Of a DNA stretch of 64,000 nucleotides, positions 8,388 to 16,413 are shown piece after piece (positions within the stretch are counted from its first letter, which is position 1; each line of letters starts with the position of its first letter). A program made the position numbers and the translations under genes. Source of the stretch: B30-G6 sp964633115 (GTDB taxonomy: Bacteria > Desulfobacterota > Desulfobacteria > Desulfobacterales > B30-G6); NCBI GenBank assembly GCA_964633115.1, contig CAZWEO010000001.1, positions 62,001 to 126,000 on the forward strand. Direction: 5' to 3'. The notes under the pieces are model-generated. The model was not told the origin of the DNA, made no database searches, and was given only the letters and a program-made list of their open reading frames with translations.

Positions 8388-9268
8388 CAGTACTGAACCC
8401 TCCTTTCAAGATAGCGGAACTGGATGACGGTCAGGGTGACGACGATCGCCATCAGCACCACCGATTGGGCCGCCGATCCGCCCAGATCCAATCCGATGAA
8501 GCCGTCGGCGTAAACTTTGTAGACCAGAATATCCGTCGCCTTGTACGGCCCCCCCTGGGTGACGGCATGGATAATGCCGAATGTCTCGAAAAAAGCGTAG
8601 ACCACATTGACCACGATGAGAAAGAAAGTGGTGGGCGTCAACAGCGGAAAGACGATGGTCCAAAACCTCCTGGCCGGACGAGCACCATCAATGGCCGCGG
8701 CCTCAATGAGAGATTTGGGAATCATTTGCAGACCGGCCAGAAAAAAAAGAAAATTGTAGGCAATCTGCTTCCAGGCCGCGGCGATCACCACCAACACCAT
8801 GGCTTGTCCCCCCTTAAGGACATGGTTCCAGTTGTAGCCCAACGACTTAAGGGCTAGCGCGAGAATACCGTTGGCGGGGCTAAACATAAAAAGCCACAAT
8901 ACGCCGGCCACAGCCGGAGCCACGGCATATGGCCACAGGAGAGCGGCCTTATAAACCGTTGCCCCTTTTACTACGCTATCGGCCATCACGGCCAGGAGCA
9001 AGGCTAAAGACAGCGCCAGGAAGGCGGTGGATGAACTGAAGATCAAGGTTGTCTTAAGAGAGCTTAAATAGTGCGGGTCGGAGAAAAGCTCTATGAAATT
9101 ATCGAACCAGACAAACTCCGTGCGCAGCCCGAAGGGGTCCTGGAGCAAAACCGATTGCATCAGGGCCTGGCTCGCCGGCCAGATAAAAAAAACCAGGGTG
9201 ATAACTATCTGGGGTGTTACCAGTACGTAAGGAAGCCAGCGATTTTTAAATACAACGCGTTTTTCCAT
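8387..9268 (-). CDS. ugpA: Glycerol-3-phosphate ABC permease UgpA
   Basis: 293-residue inner-membrane permease, first of the UgpA/UgpE pair. The N-terminus KNRWLPYVLVTPQIVITLVF and the following QDPFGLRTEFVWFDNFIELF resemble known UgpA proteins closely. The EAA loop is EAAAIDGARPARRFWTIVFP at about residues 195-215. It is preceded by a stem-loop that separates it from the ugpB gene. It is the only ugpA in the window and would have to pair with any of the three UgpE proteins. Confidence 0.92.
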   Translation of the reverse strand: MEKRVVFKNRWLPYVLVTPQIVITLVFFIWPASQALMQSVLLQDPFGLRTEFVWFDNFIELFSDPHYLSSLKTTLIFSSSTAFLALSLALLLAVMADSVVKGATVYKAALLWPYAVAPAVAGVLWLFMFSPANGILALALKSLGYNWNHVLKGGQAMVLVVIAAAWKQIAYNFLFFLAGLQMIPKSLIEAAAIDGARPARRFWTIVFPLLTPTTFFLIVVNVVYAFFETFGIIHAVTQGGPYKATDILVYKVYADGFIGLDLGGSAAQSVVLMAIVVTLTVIQFRYLERRVQY

Positions 9269-9301
9269 TTTGATATGCCTATAAGAAATAATAATTAAGA
9301 C

Positions 9302-9338
9302 GAACCGAGACCGTCGAACTTATCGACGGCTCCGGTTC
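9302..9338. promoter_or_regulatory. Stem-loop between ugpB and ugpA
   Basis: Inverted repeat GAACCGAGACCGTCGA / TCGACGGCTCCGGTTC with a five-base loop and one 3-base internal mismatch. There is no T-run, so it is more likely an mRNA-stabilising or partial-attenuation hairpin than a full terminator. This placement, right after a binding-protein gene, is a known way to give the binding protein more product than the permeases. That role is inferred. Confidence 0.65.
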
Positions 9339-9361
9339 TGTACCGTAACGCAATCTGCTTG

Positions 9362-10672
9362 TTATTTGTTGGCGCGCTCGAATTTGCGAAGCAGCTTATT
9401 ACCCCGCACCGCAGCATCATCGAGACCCTGCTGGGCGGTTTTCTGGCCTCCCCAGATTGCCTCGAGCTCTTCATTAATGATATCGCGGATCTGGACGAAG
9501 CTGCCCAGGCGCAGGCCTTTTGAATTGGCCGTCGGTTTACCGCTCATCTGAATGACGGCCACATCGCGGCCTTCATTCTTCTCGTAATAGCCGGTTGCTT
9601 TGGTCAATTCATAGGCGGCATTGGTGATGGGAACATAGCCGGTGTTCTGATGCCAGAAGGCCTGAACAAATACGTCCGACATATAGGTCATAAACTTGGC
9701 AACGCCGGCGTAACTGGCTTTATCCCTGCCTGTGAGCACCCAGAGGGTCGCCCCGCCGATGATACTGTTGCGGGGGGCGCCTTCCACGTCCGACCAAAAG
9801 GGCAGCTTGCTGGTACCGAAATTAAATTTTGCTGCCTTTAGCAGACCACCGTAATAAGCAGACGAGTTCATCAACATGGCAGCTTTGCCTTCGGAAAACA
9901 GCGGATTGCCGTCACCCCGGCGGCCACCGTACACGAAGATATTATCCTTCTGCCAGTCGGCCAACTGTTGGATATGTTTGACATGGGCCGGGCTGTTGAG
10001 GGCGAACTCGGTATCCAGTCCGGCAAACCCGTTTTCCTTGGTAGCAAAGGGAATGTCGTGCCATGCGCTGAAATTTTCAAGCTGCACCCAGGACTGCCAT
10101 CCGGTTGTAAAACCGTATTCCACAACACCGGCGTCGATCATTTTTTTACTGAAGGCGCCCACCTCCTCCCAGGTCTTGGGCGGACGGTCGAGACCCACTT
10201 TTTTAAAGGCCTCCTTGTTCCAAAAAACCACCGGGGTGGAACTATTGAAGGGCATGGACAGCAGCTTACCATCGGTGGTGGTATAGTATCCGATGACCGA
10301 GGAAAGATAACGGCTCTCATTAAATGGTTCGCCGAAATCCGCCATCAGCTTGTGAACCGGATAAACAGCACCTTTGGCCGCCATCATAGTCGCCGTGCCC
10401 ACCTCGAATACCTGAACGATATGGGGACCTTTACCGGAACGAAATGCAGCCACGGCTCCCGTCATGGTCTCGGTATAATTACCTTTGTATACCGGCTTTA
10501 CGACAAATTTGGCCTGACTGGCATTGAAACCTGCGCAAATATCATTGACCCGTTCACCTAGAACACCGCCCATGGCATGCCACCACTGGATCTCGGTCGC
10601 AGCCTGAACACTGCCCATCGCCACACCAAACACCAACACAATAGCAATCCAAAACAGACATAATTTTTTCAT
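9362..10672 (-). CDS. ugpB: Glycerol-3-phosphate-binding periplasmic protein UgpB
   Basis: 436-residue exported solute-binding protein. The signal peptide MKKLCLFWIAIVLVFGVAMG ends near VQAA (cleavage about residue 25). The mature start TEIQWWHAMGGVLGERVND, then YKGNYTETMTGAVAAFRSGK and QVFEVGTATMMAAK, are hallmarks of UgpB proteins. It delivers glycerol-3-phosphate or glycerophosphodiesters to UgpA/UgpE. The start is firm: AAAGGAGG stands 7 bases before the ATG. The 277 bases upstream contain repeat family A copy 2. Expression relative to the LacI operators further upstream is unclear because that repeat and hairpin intervene. Confidence 0.92.
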   Translation of the reverse strand: MKKLCLFWIAIVLVFGVAMGSVQAATEIQWWHAMGGVLGERVNDICAGFNASQAKFVVKPVYKGNYTETMTGAVAAFRSGKGPHIVQVFEVGTATMMAAKGAVYPVHKLMADFGEPFNESRYLSSVIGYYTTTDGKLLSMPFNSSTPVVFWNKEAFKKVGLDRPPKTWEEVGAFSKKMIDAGVVEYGFTTGWQSWVQLENFSAWHDIPFATKENGFAGLDTEFALNSPAHVKHIQQLADWQKDNIFVYGGRRGDGNPLFSEGKAAMLMNSSAYYGGLLKAAKFNFGTSKLPFWSDVEGAPRNSIIGGATLWVLTGRDKASYAGVAKFMTYMSDVFVQAFWHQNTGYVPITNAAYELTKATGYYEKNEGRDVAVIQMSGKPTANSKGLRLGSFVQIRDIINEELEAIWGGQKTAQQGLDDAAVRGNKLLRKFERANK

Positions 10673-10821
10673 TTGAAATCCTCCTTTCTTGAATGATTTG
10701 ATGGTTACTCAAGAAGTTGAAACGCTCATTTCGACCGAATTCACCGGTAAAATCTGACTGTTTAGCCATGGCGGGCCATCGCTGCGGCCATCCCAGGGCA
10801 ACGTTCTTGAAACCATCACTG

Positions 10822-10950
10822 TTTAAATTTGAATTCCCCGCTGCGACTCGACTTGAGCTCGCCGACAAGTCTTGCTGCAGGGATAAGGATTTTTGCCTTT
10901 CGCAGCGGAGCGACAACGTAGCGTTTCATAAAATCGTGCTACGATTTTAT
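10822..10950 (+). repeat. Dispersed intergenic repeat, family A, copy 2, with end hairpin
   Basis: Begins TTTAAATTTGAATTCCCCGC and contains ACTCGACTTGAGCTCG. It ends with ATAAAATCGT-GCT-ACGATTTTAT (10928-10950), a 10-base stem with a 3-base loop whose last base touches the stop codon of the ugpE copy 2 gene. On the minus strand the hairpin immediately follows that stop, so it probably terminates or stabilises the ugpE copy 2 transcript before ugpB. Same parts as at 36645-36772 and 1594-1710. Confidence 0.75.
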
Positions 10951-11795
10951 TATTTCTCTGTTTCCACCAAACCCTTTACAAACAGGCGCTGCATGATGAG
11001 GACGACCGCCACTGGCGGTAGCAAGGCCAGCACGGCAGTGGCCATTACATTACTCCAATCGGGAATTCCGTCCATGACGCTCAGCATCTGTTTCGTTGCC
11101 ATGACGATTGTGGTCATGTCAACATCCGTCGTGACCAGGAGCGGCCAGAGATATTGGTTCCAGCCATAAATAAAAAGAATGACGAAAAGTGCGGCGATAT
11201 TGGTGCGGGACAATGGTAGCAGTATATCTAAGAAGAAACGAATGGGTCCAGCGCCATCTACTCGTGCCGCTTCCGCCAGTTCATCCGGCACGGTCAAAAA
11301 AAACTGACGAAACAAAAAAGTAGCCGTGGCCGAAGCAATCAGGGGCAAAATAAGCCCTGTATAGCTGTTAAGGAGGCCGAAATCGGCCACCACCTTGTAT
11401 GTCGGCAGGATGCGGACTTCCACCGGCAGCATCAGGGTCATAAAAATAATCCAAAAAAAGAACTTTCTGAACGGAAAGCGGAAATACACGATGGCGTAGG
11501 CAGATAGTATGGATATCGAGATCTTACCAAAGACGATGCCCATCGACATCACAAAACTGTTCCACATCATCAAGCTTACCGGGAGATCGACCGAATCGGC
11601 CTTGCCGTGTTTTAACACTCTTGTATAATTCTCAACCAGTTCGCTGCCAAACCAGCCCTGGACCGTGCCCAATGTGTCATAGGTTTTGTGCGTTGATGCC
11701 ACAAACGCGATGTAAATCGGAAAAATAACGAGGATGATAGCGAGGATCAGGATTCCATGGGTTAGGACGCTTTGCAGGGGACGGTTTTCGACCAT
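10950..11795 (-). CDS. ugpE: Glycerol-3-phosphate ABC permease UgpE (copy 2)
   Basis: 281-residue paralogue of the permease at 7542-8387, about 70% identical by eye. All family marks are intact: MVENRP start, FMTLMLPVEVRILPTY, EAA loop EAARVDGAGPIRFFLDILLP, IYGWNQYLWPL, and VKGLVETEK end. The most divergent parts are the first periplasmic loop (about residues 36-75) and the loop near residues 230-250. It stands alone between the M20 peptidase gene and ugpB, with a LacI-type operator 124 bases before its start and a hairpin right after its stop. It therefore appears to be its own regulated unit. No ugpA accompanies it. Nothing suggests a pseudogene. Confidence 0.88.
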   Translation of the reverse strand: MVENRPLQSVLTHGILILAIILVIFPIYIAFVASTHKTYDTLGTVQGWFGSELVENYTRVLKHGKADSVDLPVSLMMWNSFVMSMGIVFGKISISILSAYAIVYFRFPFRKFFFWIIFMTLMLPVEVRILPTYKVVADFGLLNSYTGLILPLIASATATFLFRQFFLTVPDELAEAARVDGAGPIRFFLDILLPLSRTNIAALFVILFIYGWNQYLWPLLVTTDVDMTTIVMATKQMLSVMDGIPDWSNVMATAVLALLPPVAVVLIMQRLFVKGLVETEK

Positions 11796-11918
11796 TTTCG
11801 CGGCACCATCACTTTGGGTTGAGTGGAACGGTGACCTTTGAATCTAAAACCAGATAGCGTTTAGCACATTTTTTTGCTTTTTTGAGAAAATTAATTATCA
11901 AATACTGGTGGGCAGATG

Positions 11919-11934
11919 AGTTTAACGCTAAACT
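11919..11934. promoter_or_regulatory. LacI-family operator upstream of ugpE copy 2
   Basis: Palindrome AGTTTAACGCTAAACT with the central CG typical of LacI/GalR-family operators. It shares 14 of 15 bases, differing only by one C/T, with AGTTTAACGTTAAAC at 16259-16273 next to the LacI-type regulator gene. It lies in the 238-base gap between the M20 peptidase and ugpE copy 2, about 124 bases before the ugpE ATG. Control by the neighbouring regulator is inferred. Confidence 0.7.
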
Positions 11935-12033
11935 TGAGAAAATTTAACTCACATAGCCGTCCTTTTGTCAACTCTTTTTTTTAAGTTTTGCTTCTTTTCC
12001 TGTCCTCATCTCCCAGAAATGCCGCTACGCCTA

Positions 12034-13290
12034 TTATCCGCTGCTCTCGAAAGGATCCTTTTCTAAACCAACCAGTTCAGAAATAATGGAAAAGTACCCT
12101 TTCAGAGATTGCATCATCATTTCGATATTGACCATTTCCGCAGGTGTATGAGCATAGCGTTCTTCGGTCCCTGAATATCCGATTGTCGGAATTCCCATCA
12201 GCGCCGCCGTCATGCTGCCATCCGTGCCAAATTTCCAGTATTTGATTTTGGGAGTCTGCCCAATTTTTTTTAGCGCTAAAATTGCCTTCAGGACAAGTGG
12301 GTGATTTTCATCGGTAATCCAAGGCGGGTGCTGTTTAAAAACCTCCTTTTCATGCCCGGTATATGATTTTTCAACCGATTTTCTGGCACAAACACTGGCC
12401 TCAAACTGGGGATCCTTTTCTTTGATCTCCGTGAATAAATGTTCAAACTCTTCCAAAAGGTTTTCTACCGTTTCACCGAGCATATATCTCCGATCTATTG
12501 AAATTTCGCATCCATCCGGAATAATGCTCAAATCCCCTGGCTTGCACACCAAGTTCGTTACCGTAATAGAGCTATCGCCTAGCAGTGGATGGCGACTTTT
12601 CTTTTGGTCCGTTTTTTGGAAAATATGCTCGAGGACCGGCATCATCTTTTCAAGGGCATTGATGCCGGCCTGGGGCGTAGAAGAATGCGCCATATGGCCT
12701 TTTGTTGTTACGACGATTTCTACCTTCCCCCGCTGCCCCAAGACCAGATCGAGACCGGTCGGCTCGCACAGAATCGCCAGATCACAGCCGAGTCCTTTAG
12801 CCGGAAATGTCTTCTTGCATAAATACTCCATGCCGAACATTTGCGCCGCCTCTTCATGTACGACCGCGGAAAAAATCAGATTGCCCTTGAAAAAAGCCCC
12901 TCTGTCTTGAAGCATTTTTAATAATTTCATTAAATACAATTGAACAGAAAGCCCCCCTTTTAGATCAGCCGCGCCTCTTCCGTGGATGTTGCCCTGACCA
13001 TCAATCTCACCGCCAAAAGGATCATACGGTTCCCAATCATGAAGATTGCCAACCGGAACGACATCGAGATGTCCATTTAGGAGAATATTCAGACCCTTTT
13101 CTTGTCCCTTGATAACACCCACGACATTACCAATACCATCGATAAAAGCATTGTCTATGCCGAATTCTTTGAGTTTTCTCAGGACGACCCGGGCAAGCTC
13201 CGCTTCCGCTCCCGTAAATGAGGGTATTTTTATGATTCCCTGCGTTAATTCAACGAGTTCTTTTCGAATATTATTAATTTCTGGTATCAT
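12034..13290 (-). CDS. M20-family metallopeptidase / deacylase (ArgE/DapE-like)
   Basis: 418-residue cytoplasmic enzyme with two-zinc M20 motifs: NGHLDVVPVG (about residue 72, metal His and Asp), GRGAADLKGG (about 108, bridging Asp), and HEEAAQ (about 147, catalytic and metal Glu). A dimerisation lid domain follows in the middle and a C-terminal GTDGSMTAALMGIPTIGYSG with AHTPAE supplies the last metal His. The family hydrolyses N-acyl amino acids or small peptides. Its ATG overlaps the stop of ugpE copy 3 (ATGA), so the two are translationally coupled. That is odd for a glycerophosphodiester locus and may indicate that the imported substrate carries an amide-linked group. The exact substrate is unknown. 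Confidence 0.85.
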   Translation of the reverse strand: MIPEINNIRKELVELTQGIIKIPSFTGAEAELARVVLRKLKEFGIDNAFIDGIGNVVGVIKGQEKGLNILLNGHLDVVPVGNLHDWEPYDPFGGEIDGQGNIHGRGAADLKGGLSVQLYLMKLLKMLQDRGAFFKGNLIFSAVVHEEAAQMFGMEYLCKKTFPAKGLGCDLAILCEPTGLDLVLGQRGKVEIVVTTKGHMAHSSTPQAGINALEKMMPVLEHIFQKTDQKKSRHPLLGDSSITVTNLVCKPGDLSIIPDGCEISIDRRYMLGETVENLLEEFEHLFTEIKEKDPQFEASVCARKSVEKSYTGHEKEVFKQHPPWITDENHPLVLKAILALKKIGQTPKIKYWKFGTDGSMTAALMGIPTIGYSGTEERYAHTPAEMVNIEMMMQSLKGYFSIISELVGLEKDPFESSG

Positions 13291-14135
13291 TTTTCTGTCT
13301 CCACCAAACCCCTAACAAACAGGCGCTGCATAACGACAACCACTGCCACGGGCGGGAGCATGGCCAGAATCGCCGTGGCCATGGTCAGGTTCCATTCCGG
13401 TATGGCATCGGCAACAAAGGTCATGCGCTGGATATGCATGACGATGGTGGACATTTCAGGCTCAGTCGTAATCATAAGCGGCCATAAATATTGATTCCAG
13501 CCATAGATAAAAAGGATCACCGTCAGTGCCGCAATGTTGGTCCGCGACAGTGGCAGCAGAATGGTAAAAAAGAATCGTAGCGGACCGGCTCCATCGACGC
13601 GGGCGGCCTCGATCATTTCGTCCGGCACCGTCATGAAAAACTGACGAAATAAAAACGTGGCGGTCGCTGAAGCAATCAACGGCAGTGTTAGGCCAGTGTA
13701 GGTGTTCAACAGGCCCAAGTCGGCTACCACCTTGTAGGTCGGCAGGATTCGTACCTCCACAGGAAGCATCAGGGTCATAAAAATCAACCAGAAAAAAAAC
13801 ATCCTTAACGGAAAGCGGAAATAGACAATGGCATAGGCTGAAATTATCGAGATCACAATTTTACCAACGACGATACCGACGGCCATGATTAGACTGTTCA
13901 CCATCATAAACCCAACCGGAACGCCGCCAGCCGTTTTCTTGCCGGTCTTGATGATGGTCGTGAAATTATCAATGAGGTTATCACCAAACCACGGTTTCAC
14001 AGTTGTCGCGATGTCTTTTCTTTCGTGGGTTGATGCGACCAGGGAAATATATATGGGAAAAATGATGACAATAATGCCTATGACCAGAATCGAGTGGGTT
14101 AAGATCGTCCGCAACGGTCTTTTCTCGACCATCAT
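13287..14135 (-). CDS. ugpE: Glycerol-3-phosphate ABC permease UgpE (copy 3)
   Basis: 282-residue paralogue of the other two UgpE proteins, with the same length, LPVEVRILPTY centre, EAA loop EAARVDGAGPLRFFFTILLP and VRGLVETEK end. Two ATG codons stand in tandem at the start; AAGGAAG upstream fits either. It ends inside the first codons of the M20 peptidase gene (ATGA overlap). Upstream are the cytoplasmic glycerophosphodiester phosphodiesterase and the LacI regulator on the same strand, so the likely order of one transcript is regulator, phosphodiesterase, this permease, peptidase. It has no ugpA partner beside it. Confidence 0.88.
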   Translation of the reverse strand: MMVEKRPLRTILTHSILVIGIIVIIFPIYISLVASTHERKDIATTVKPWFGDNLIDNFTTIIKTGKKTAGGVPVGFMMVNSLIMAVGIVVGKIVISIISAYAIVYFRFPLRMFFFWLIFMTLMLPVEVRILPTYKVVADLGLLNTYTGLTLPLIASATATFLFRQFFMTVPDEMIEAARVDGAGPLRFFFTILLPLSRTNIAALTVILFIYGWNQYLWPLMITTEPEMSTIVMHIQRMTFVADAIPEWNLTMATAILAMLPPVAVVVVMQRLFVRGLVETEK

Positions 14136-14248
14136 TTTTAGATCTTCCTTTCTGGGCGGCGGGAGTGCGTCGTCAGTGTTTAGATGACATTTCTTCTTCT
14201 AACGAGAACTTGATTTCTCTAACCATAATCGAGATTGGAAGTCAATTC

Positions 14249-15136
14249 TCAGGTTCGACTCAGTCTCTGTTTCGCACGGTCGGGACGGTTGGTGATGATG
14301 CCATCCACACCCATATGTACAAATTTGTTGATATCGCCGGCCGAATCAACAAACCATGCAAAAACCTTCAGTCCTAAATTATGTGCCGTTTGGACCTCTT
14401 TTGCCGTAAGCTGTTTATACCAGGCACCCCAGATTTTGCCCCCCGCCGCGTGAATGCCATGCGGAATCGACCCATGATAGTCATCAATATTAATTCCGGC
14501 CGTCCATGGAGAGGGTCCGGGTTGCCCCAGCTTAATGTTGTCCAGCCATTTAGCGGTTACAGAAAGGTATGCCCTTGGCATCCGAGGCGCCGTTTTTTTT
14601 ATCAGGGCCAGCACACTCCAGTTGAACGAAAGCACGATTGTCCTATCCTCAAAGTTTTCATTGTGGAGTGTTTTCAATACCCGTTTCACTACCATTTCCG
14701 CCGGGGGCGTCATCTCCGGTTGTTCGGGTGAAACTTTGATCTCAATCCACATTTTCGCGTGCTGATTGTCCCTTTCTTTTAACAGCGCGATCACCTCTTG
14801 CAAAGCCGGAATTTTCTCTCCATCAATTGCGCACTGATCCGGGTATTTACGGGCATATTTCGTATCCTGATTCAACCTTCCCACGTCATAGGCTTGAAGC
14901 GCCTGAAAGGTCAAGTTTCTGATCGGTATGTCCTCCCGGTCGTTGATCCATTGTTTTTCTGCAATTCGGGCTGTACCCGGGTTAAGCCGATAGTCATGAT
15001 GGACACAAAGCACACCGTCCGCGGTTGTCATTACATCCAATTCAATCCCATCAACACCGAGATCCAGTGTCCGCTCAAATCCGGAAAGGGTATTTTCAGG
15101 ATAAAGTCCCGCTGCACCGCGATGGCCAATCAGCAA
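14249..15136 (-). CDS. Glycerophosphodiester phosphodiesterase, cytoplasmic (UgpQ-like)
   Basis: 295-residue enzyme that cuts glycerophosphodiesters to glycerol-3-phosphate and an alcohol. The GDPD signature begins at once: IGHRGAAGLYPENT (catalytic His, metal Glu), then GIELDV (metal Glu and Asp) and CVHHD (second catalytic His). No signal peptide is present, so it acts in the cytoplasm on imported substrate. The only in-frame start candidate near the domain is a TTG at 15136; AAGGAG lies about 17 bases away, so the exact start is uncertain. It is 32 bases downstream of the LacI gene. It is about half identical by eye to the exported paralogue at 16414-17469. Confidence 0.88.
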   Translation of the reverse strand: MLIGHRGAAGLYPENTLSGFERTLDLGVDGIELDVMTTADGVLCVHHDYRLNPGTARIAEKQWINDREDIPIRNLTFQALQAYDVGRLNQDTKYARKYPDQCAIDGEKIPALQEVIALLKERDNQHAKMWIEIKVSPEQPEMTPPAEMVVKRVLKTLHNENFEDRTIVLSFNWSVLALIKKTAPRMPRAYLSVTAKWLDNIKLGQPGPSPWTAGINIDDYHGSIPHGIHAAGGKIWGAWYKQLTAKEVQTAHNLGLKVFAWFVDSAGDINKFVHMGVDGIITNRPDRAKQRLSRT

Positions 15137-15168
15137 TACTTTTGTGGCCGGAACTCCTTTTTCAGCAT

Positions 15169-16203
15169 CTAGGGCGCGTTTGATGTCGATCCCCTTTTCA
15201 CTAGTTCGGTTTCAAACAAGACGCTTTGATTACCTTCGGCATTATCGAGAAGTAATTCCGCTCCTTTCTTACCCATTTCATAGTACGGCCATCGGATGGA
15301 TGTGATGGAGGGTTCCAGGAGAGGCATGATCTCGTTATCATTATAGCATAAGATCGAAATATCTTCGGGAACTTTCAGGCCGGCATCTTTTACGGCCTTC
15401 AAGCTGGCCGGTGCCATTTCAAATCCTCCGATAAAAAATGAAGTTACGGATGGATGAGAATGAATGATTTTCTGTGTTTTTTGATATGCAAGATCGTAAT
15501 CATAATCGGCATATTCTATCAAACCCCTGGTAACCCTGATTTTCCCCTCCCGGTGTGCAGCCCGGTATCCTTTTATAATTCTTTTGTTTACCGTAGCCTC
15601 CTCATTTCCGGCAATCAGTGCGATCTTGCGGTGACCGAGTGAAACCAAATATTTAACCGCATTATAAGCATCAGTTTCGTAATCTACGCCTACGTATTTT
15701 ATTCTGGCTCGGCCCCAGTAATAGTTTAGAACGACAAAATTAAACTTTAGTTGATTCAGAGTTTTGATGTAATTGTTGACATAATTCTGGCTGGTATAGC
15801 GCGAATTGAATATGATCAATCCGTCAACAGTATTTTGTTTAACAATCTGGCTAACCGGCCGATTCCTATACAATTTTCTACCGCCGCAGAATAAAACAAG
15901 GTCGAGGCCCTTGATGCTGAGGACGTCCTGAATCCCCGTAATCATCTCCATGAAGGTGTAATTTCTGAAAATGGGAATTTCAAATGGAGTATATAGACCG
16001 ATGGAATTGGTTCGGCCTGATGCAAGCCGTTTGGCAGTCAGATTTGGATTGTAGTCCAACCTTTTAATGGCTTCGAGGACACGCTCCCGGGTTTCTTGAC
16101 TTACCCTGGAACCAGCGGTATTATTGATTACCAAAGAAACGGTTGTGTGAGAAACGCCGGCGGCTTCAGCTACTTTTTTTAGTGTCGTATTAATATTTAT
16201 CAA
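15169..16203 (-). CDS. LacI/GalR-family transcriptional regulator of the ugp locus
   Basis: DNA-binding repressor or activator. The helix-turn-helix TLKKVAEAAGVSHTTVSLVINN at the N-terminus is followed by the hinge AIKRLDYNPNLTAKRLASGR and a periplasmic-binding-protein-like sensor domain (about residues 60-340). The frame is open further upstream to a TTG at 16281, and no ATG is available. Other TTG codons are at 16239, 16230 and 16203. LacI proteins normally start a few residues before the helix-turn-helix, so 16203 (344 residues) is chosen. This leaves the palindrome AGTTTAACGTTAAAC (16259-16273) outside the protein as an autoregulatory operator. The effector is probably a glycerophosphodiester or sugar, by inference from the neighbours. 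Phosphate-starvation control, known for enterobacterial ugp, is not apparent here. Confidence 0.87.
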   Translation of the reverse strand: MININTTLKKVAEAAGVSHTTVSLVINNTAGSRVSQETRERVLEAIKRLDYNPNLTAKRLASGRTNSIGLYTPFEIPIFRNYTFMEMITGIQDVLSIKGLDLVLFCGGRKLYRNRPVSQIVKQNTVDGLIIFNSRYTSQNYVNNYIKTLNQLKFNFVVLNYYWGRARIKYVGVDYETDAYNAVKYLVSLGHRKIALIAGNEEATVNKRIIKGYRAAHREGKIRVTRGLIEYADYDYDLAYQKTQKIIHSHPSVTSFFIGGFEMAPASLKAVKDAGLKVPEDISILCYNDNEIMPLLEPSITSIRWPYYEMGKKGAELLLDNAEGNQSVLFETELVKRGSTSNAP

Positions 16204-16258
16204 CCCTTGCAGTATATTTTTTCGGAACAAATCGCTCAACTCAGTCTTTTCAAAGCCA

Positions 16259-16273
16259 AGTTTAACGTTAAAC
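16259..16273. promoter_or_regulatory. LacI-family operator at the regulator gene
   Basis: AGTTTAACGTTAAAC contains the perfect 12-base palindrome TTTAACGTTAAA (16261-16272). It matches the site at 11919-11934. It lies just upstream of the preferred regulator start and about 150 bases before the divergent exported phosphodiesterase gene, so one bound repressor could control both directions. Confidence 0.7.
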
Positions 16274-16413
16274 GCATACAATTATGAGATTATGCTGTCA
16301 AGAAATATAATCATATAACAGATGGAAAATATTAGATGATTTCTCTCCTTTTTTTGTAAATAACTTAATGAGTCATATTTATTCGTTAATCAAAGAAAAA
16401 GAGTCGGAGAACC

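Noticed and set aside
8285..8857. 190-residue plus-strand open frame
   Set aside because: Lies antisense to ugpE and ugpA, which are clearly real; composition is that of a reversed membrane-protein gene and no family was recognised.
9968..10561. 197-residue plus-strand open frame
   Set aside because: Fully antisense to ugpB; no ribosome site or recognisable domain.
12269..12280. Perfect palindrome TTTAGCGCTAAA, similar to the LacI-type operators
   Set aside because: Lies inside the M20 coding region and encodes ordinary residues (L-A-L-K); one difference in each arm from the two intergenic sites. Possible auxiliary operator but not supported enough.
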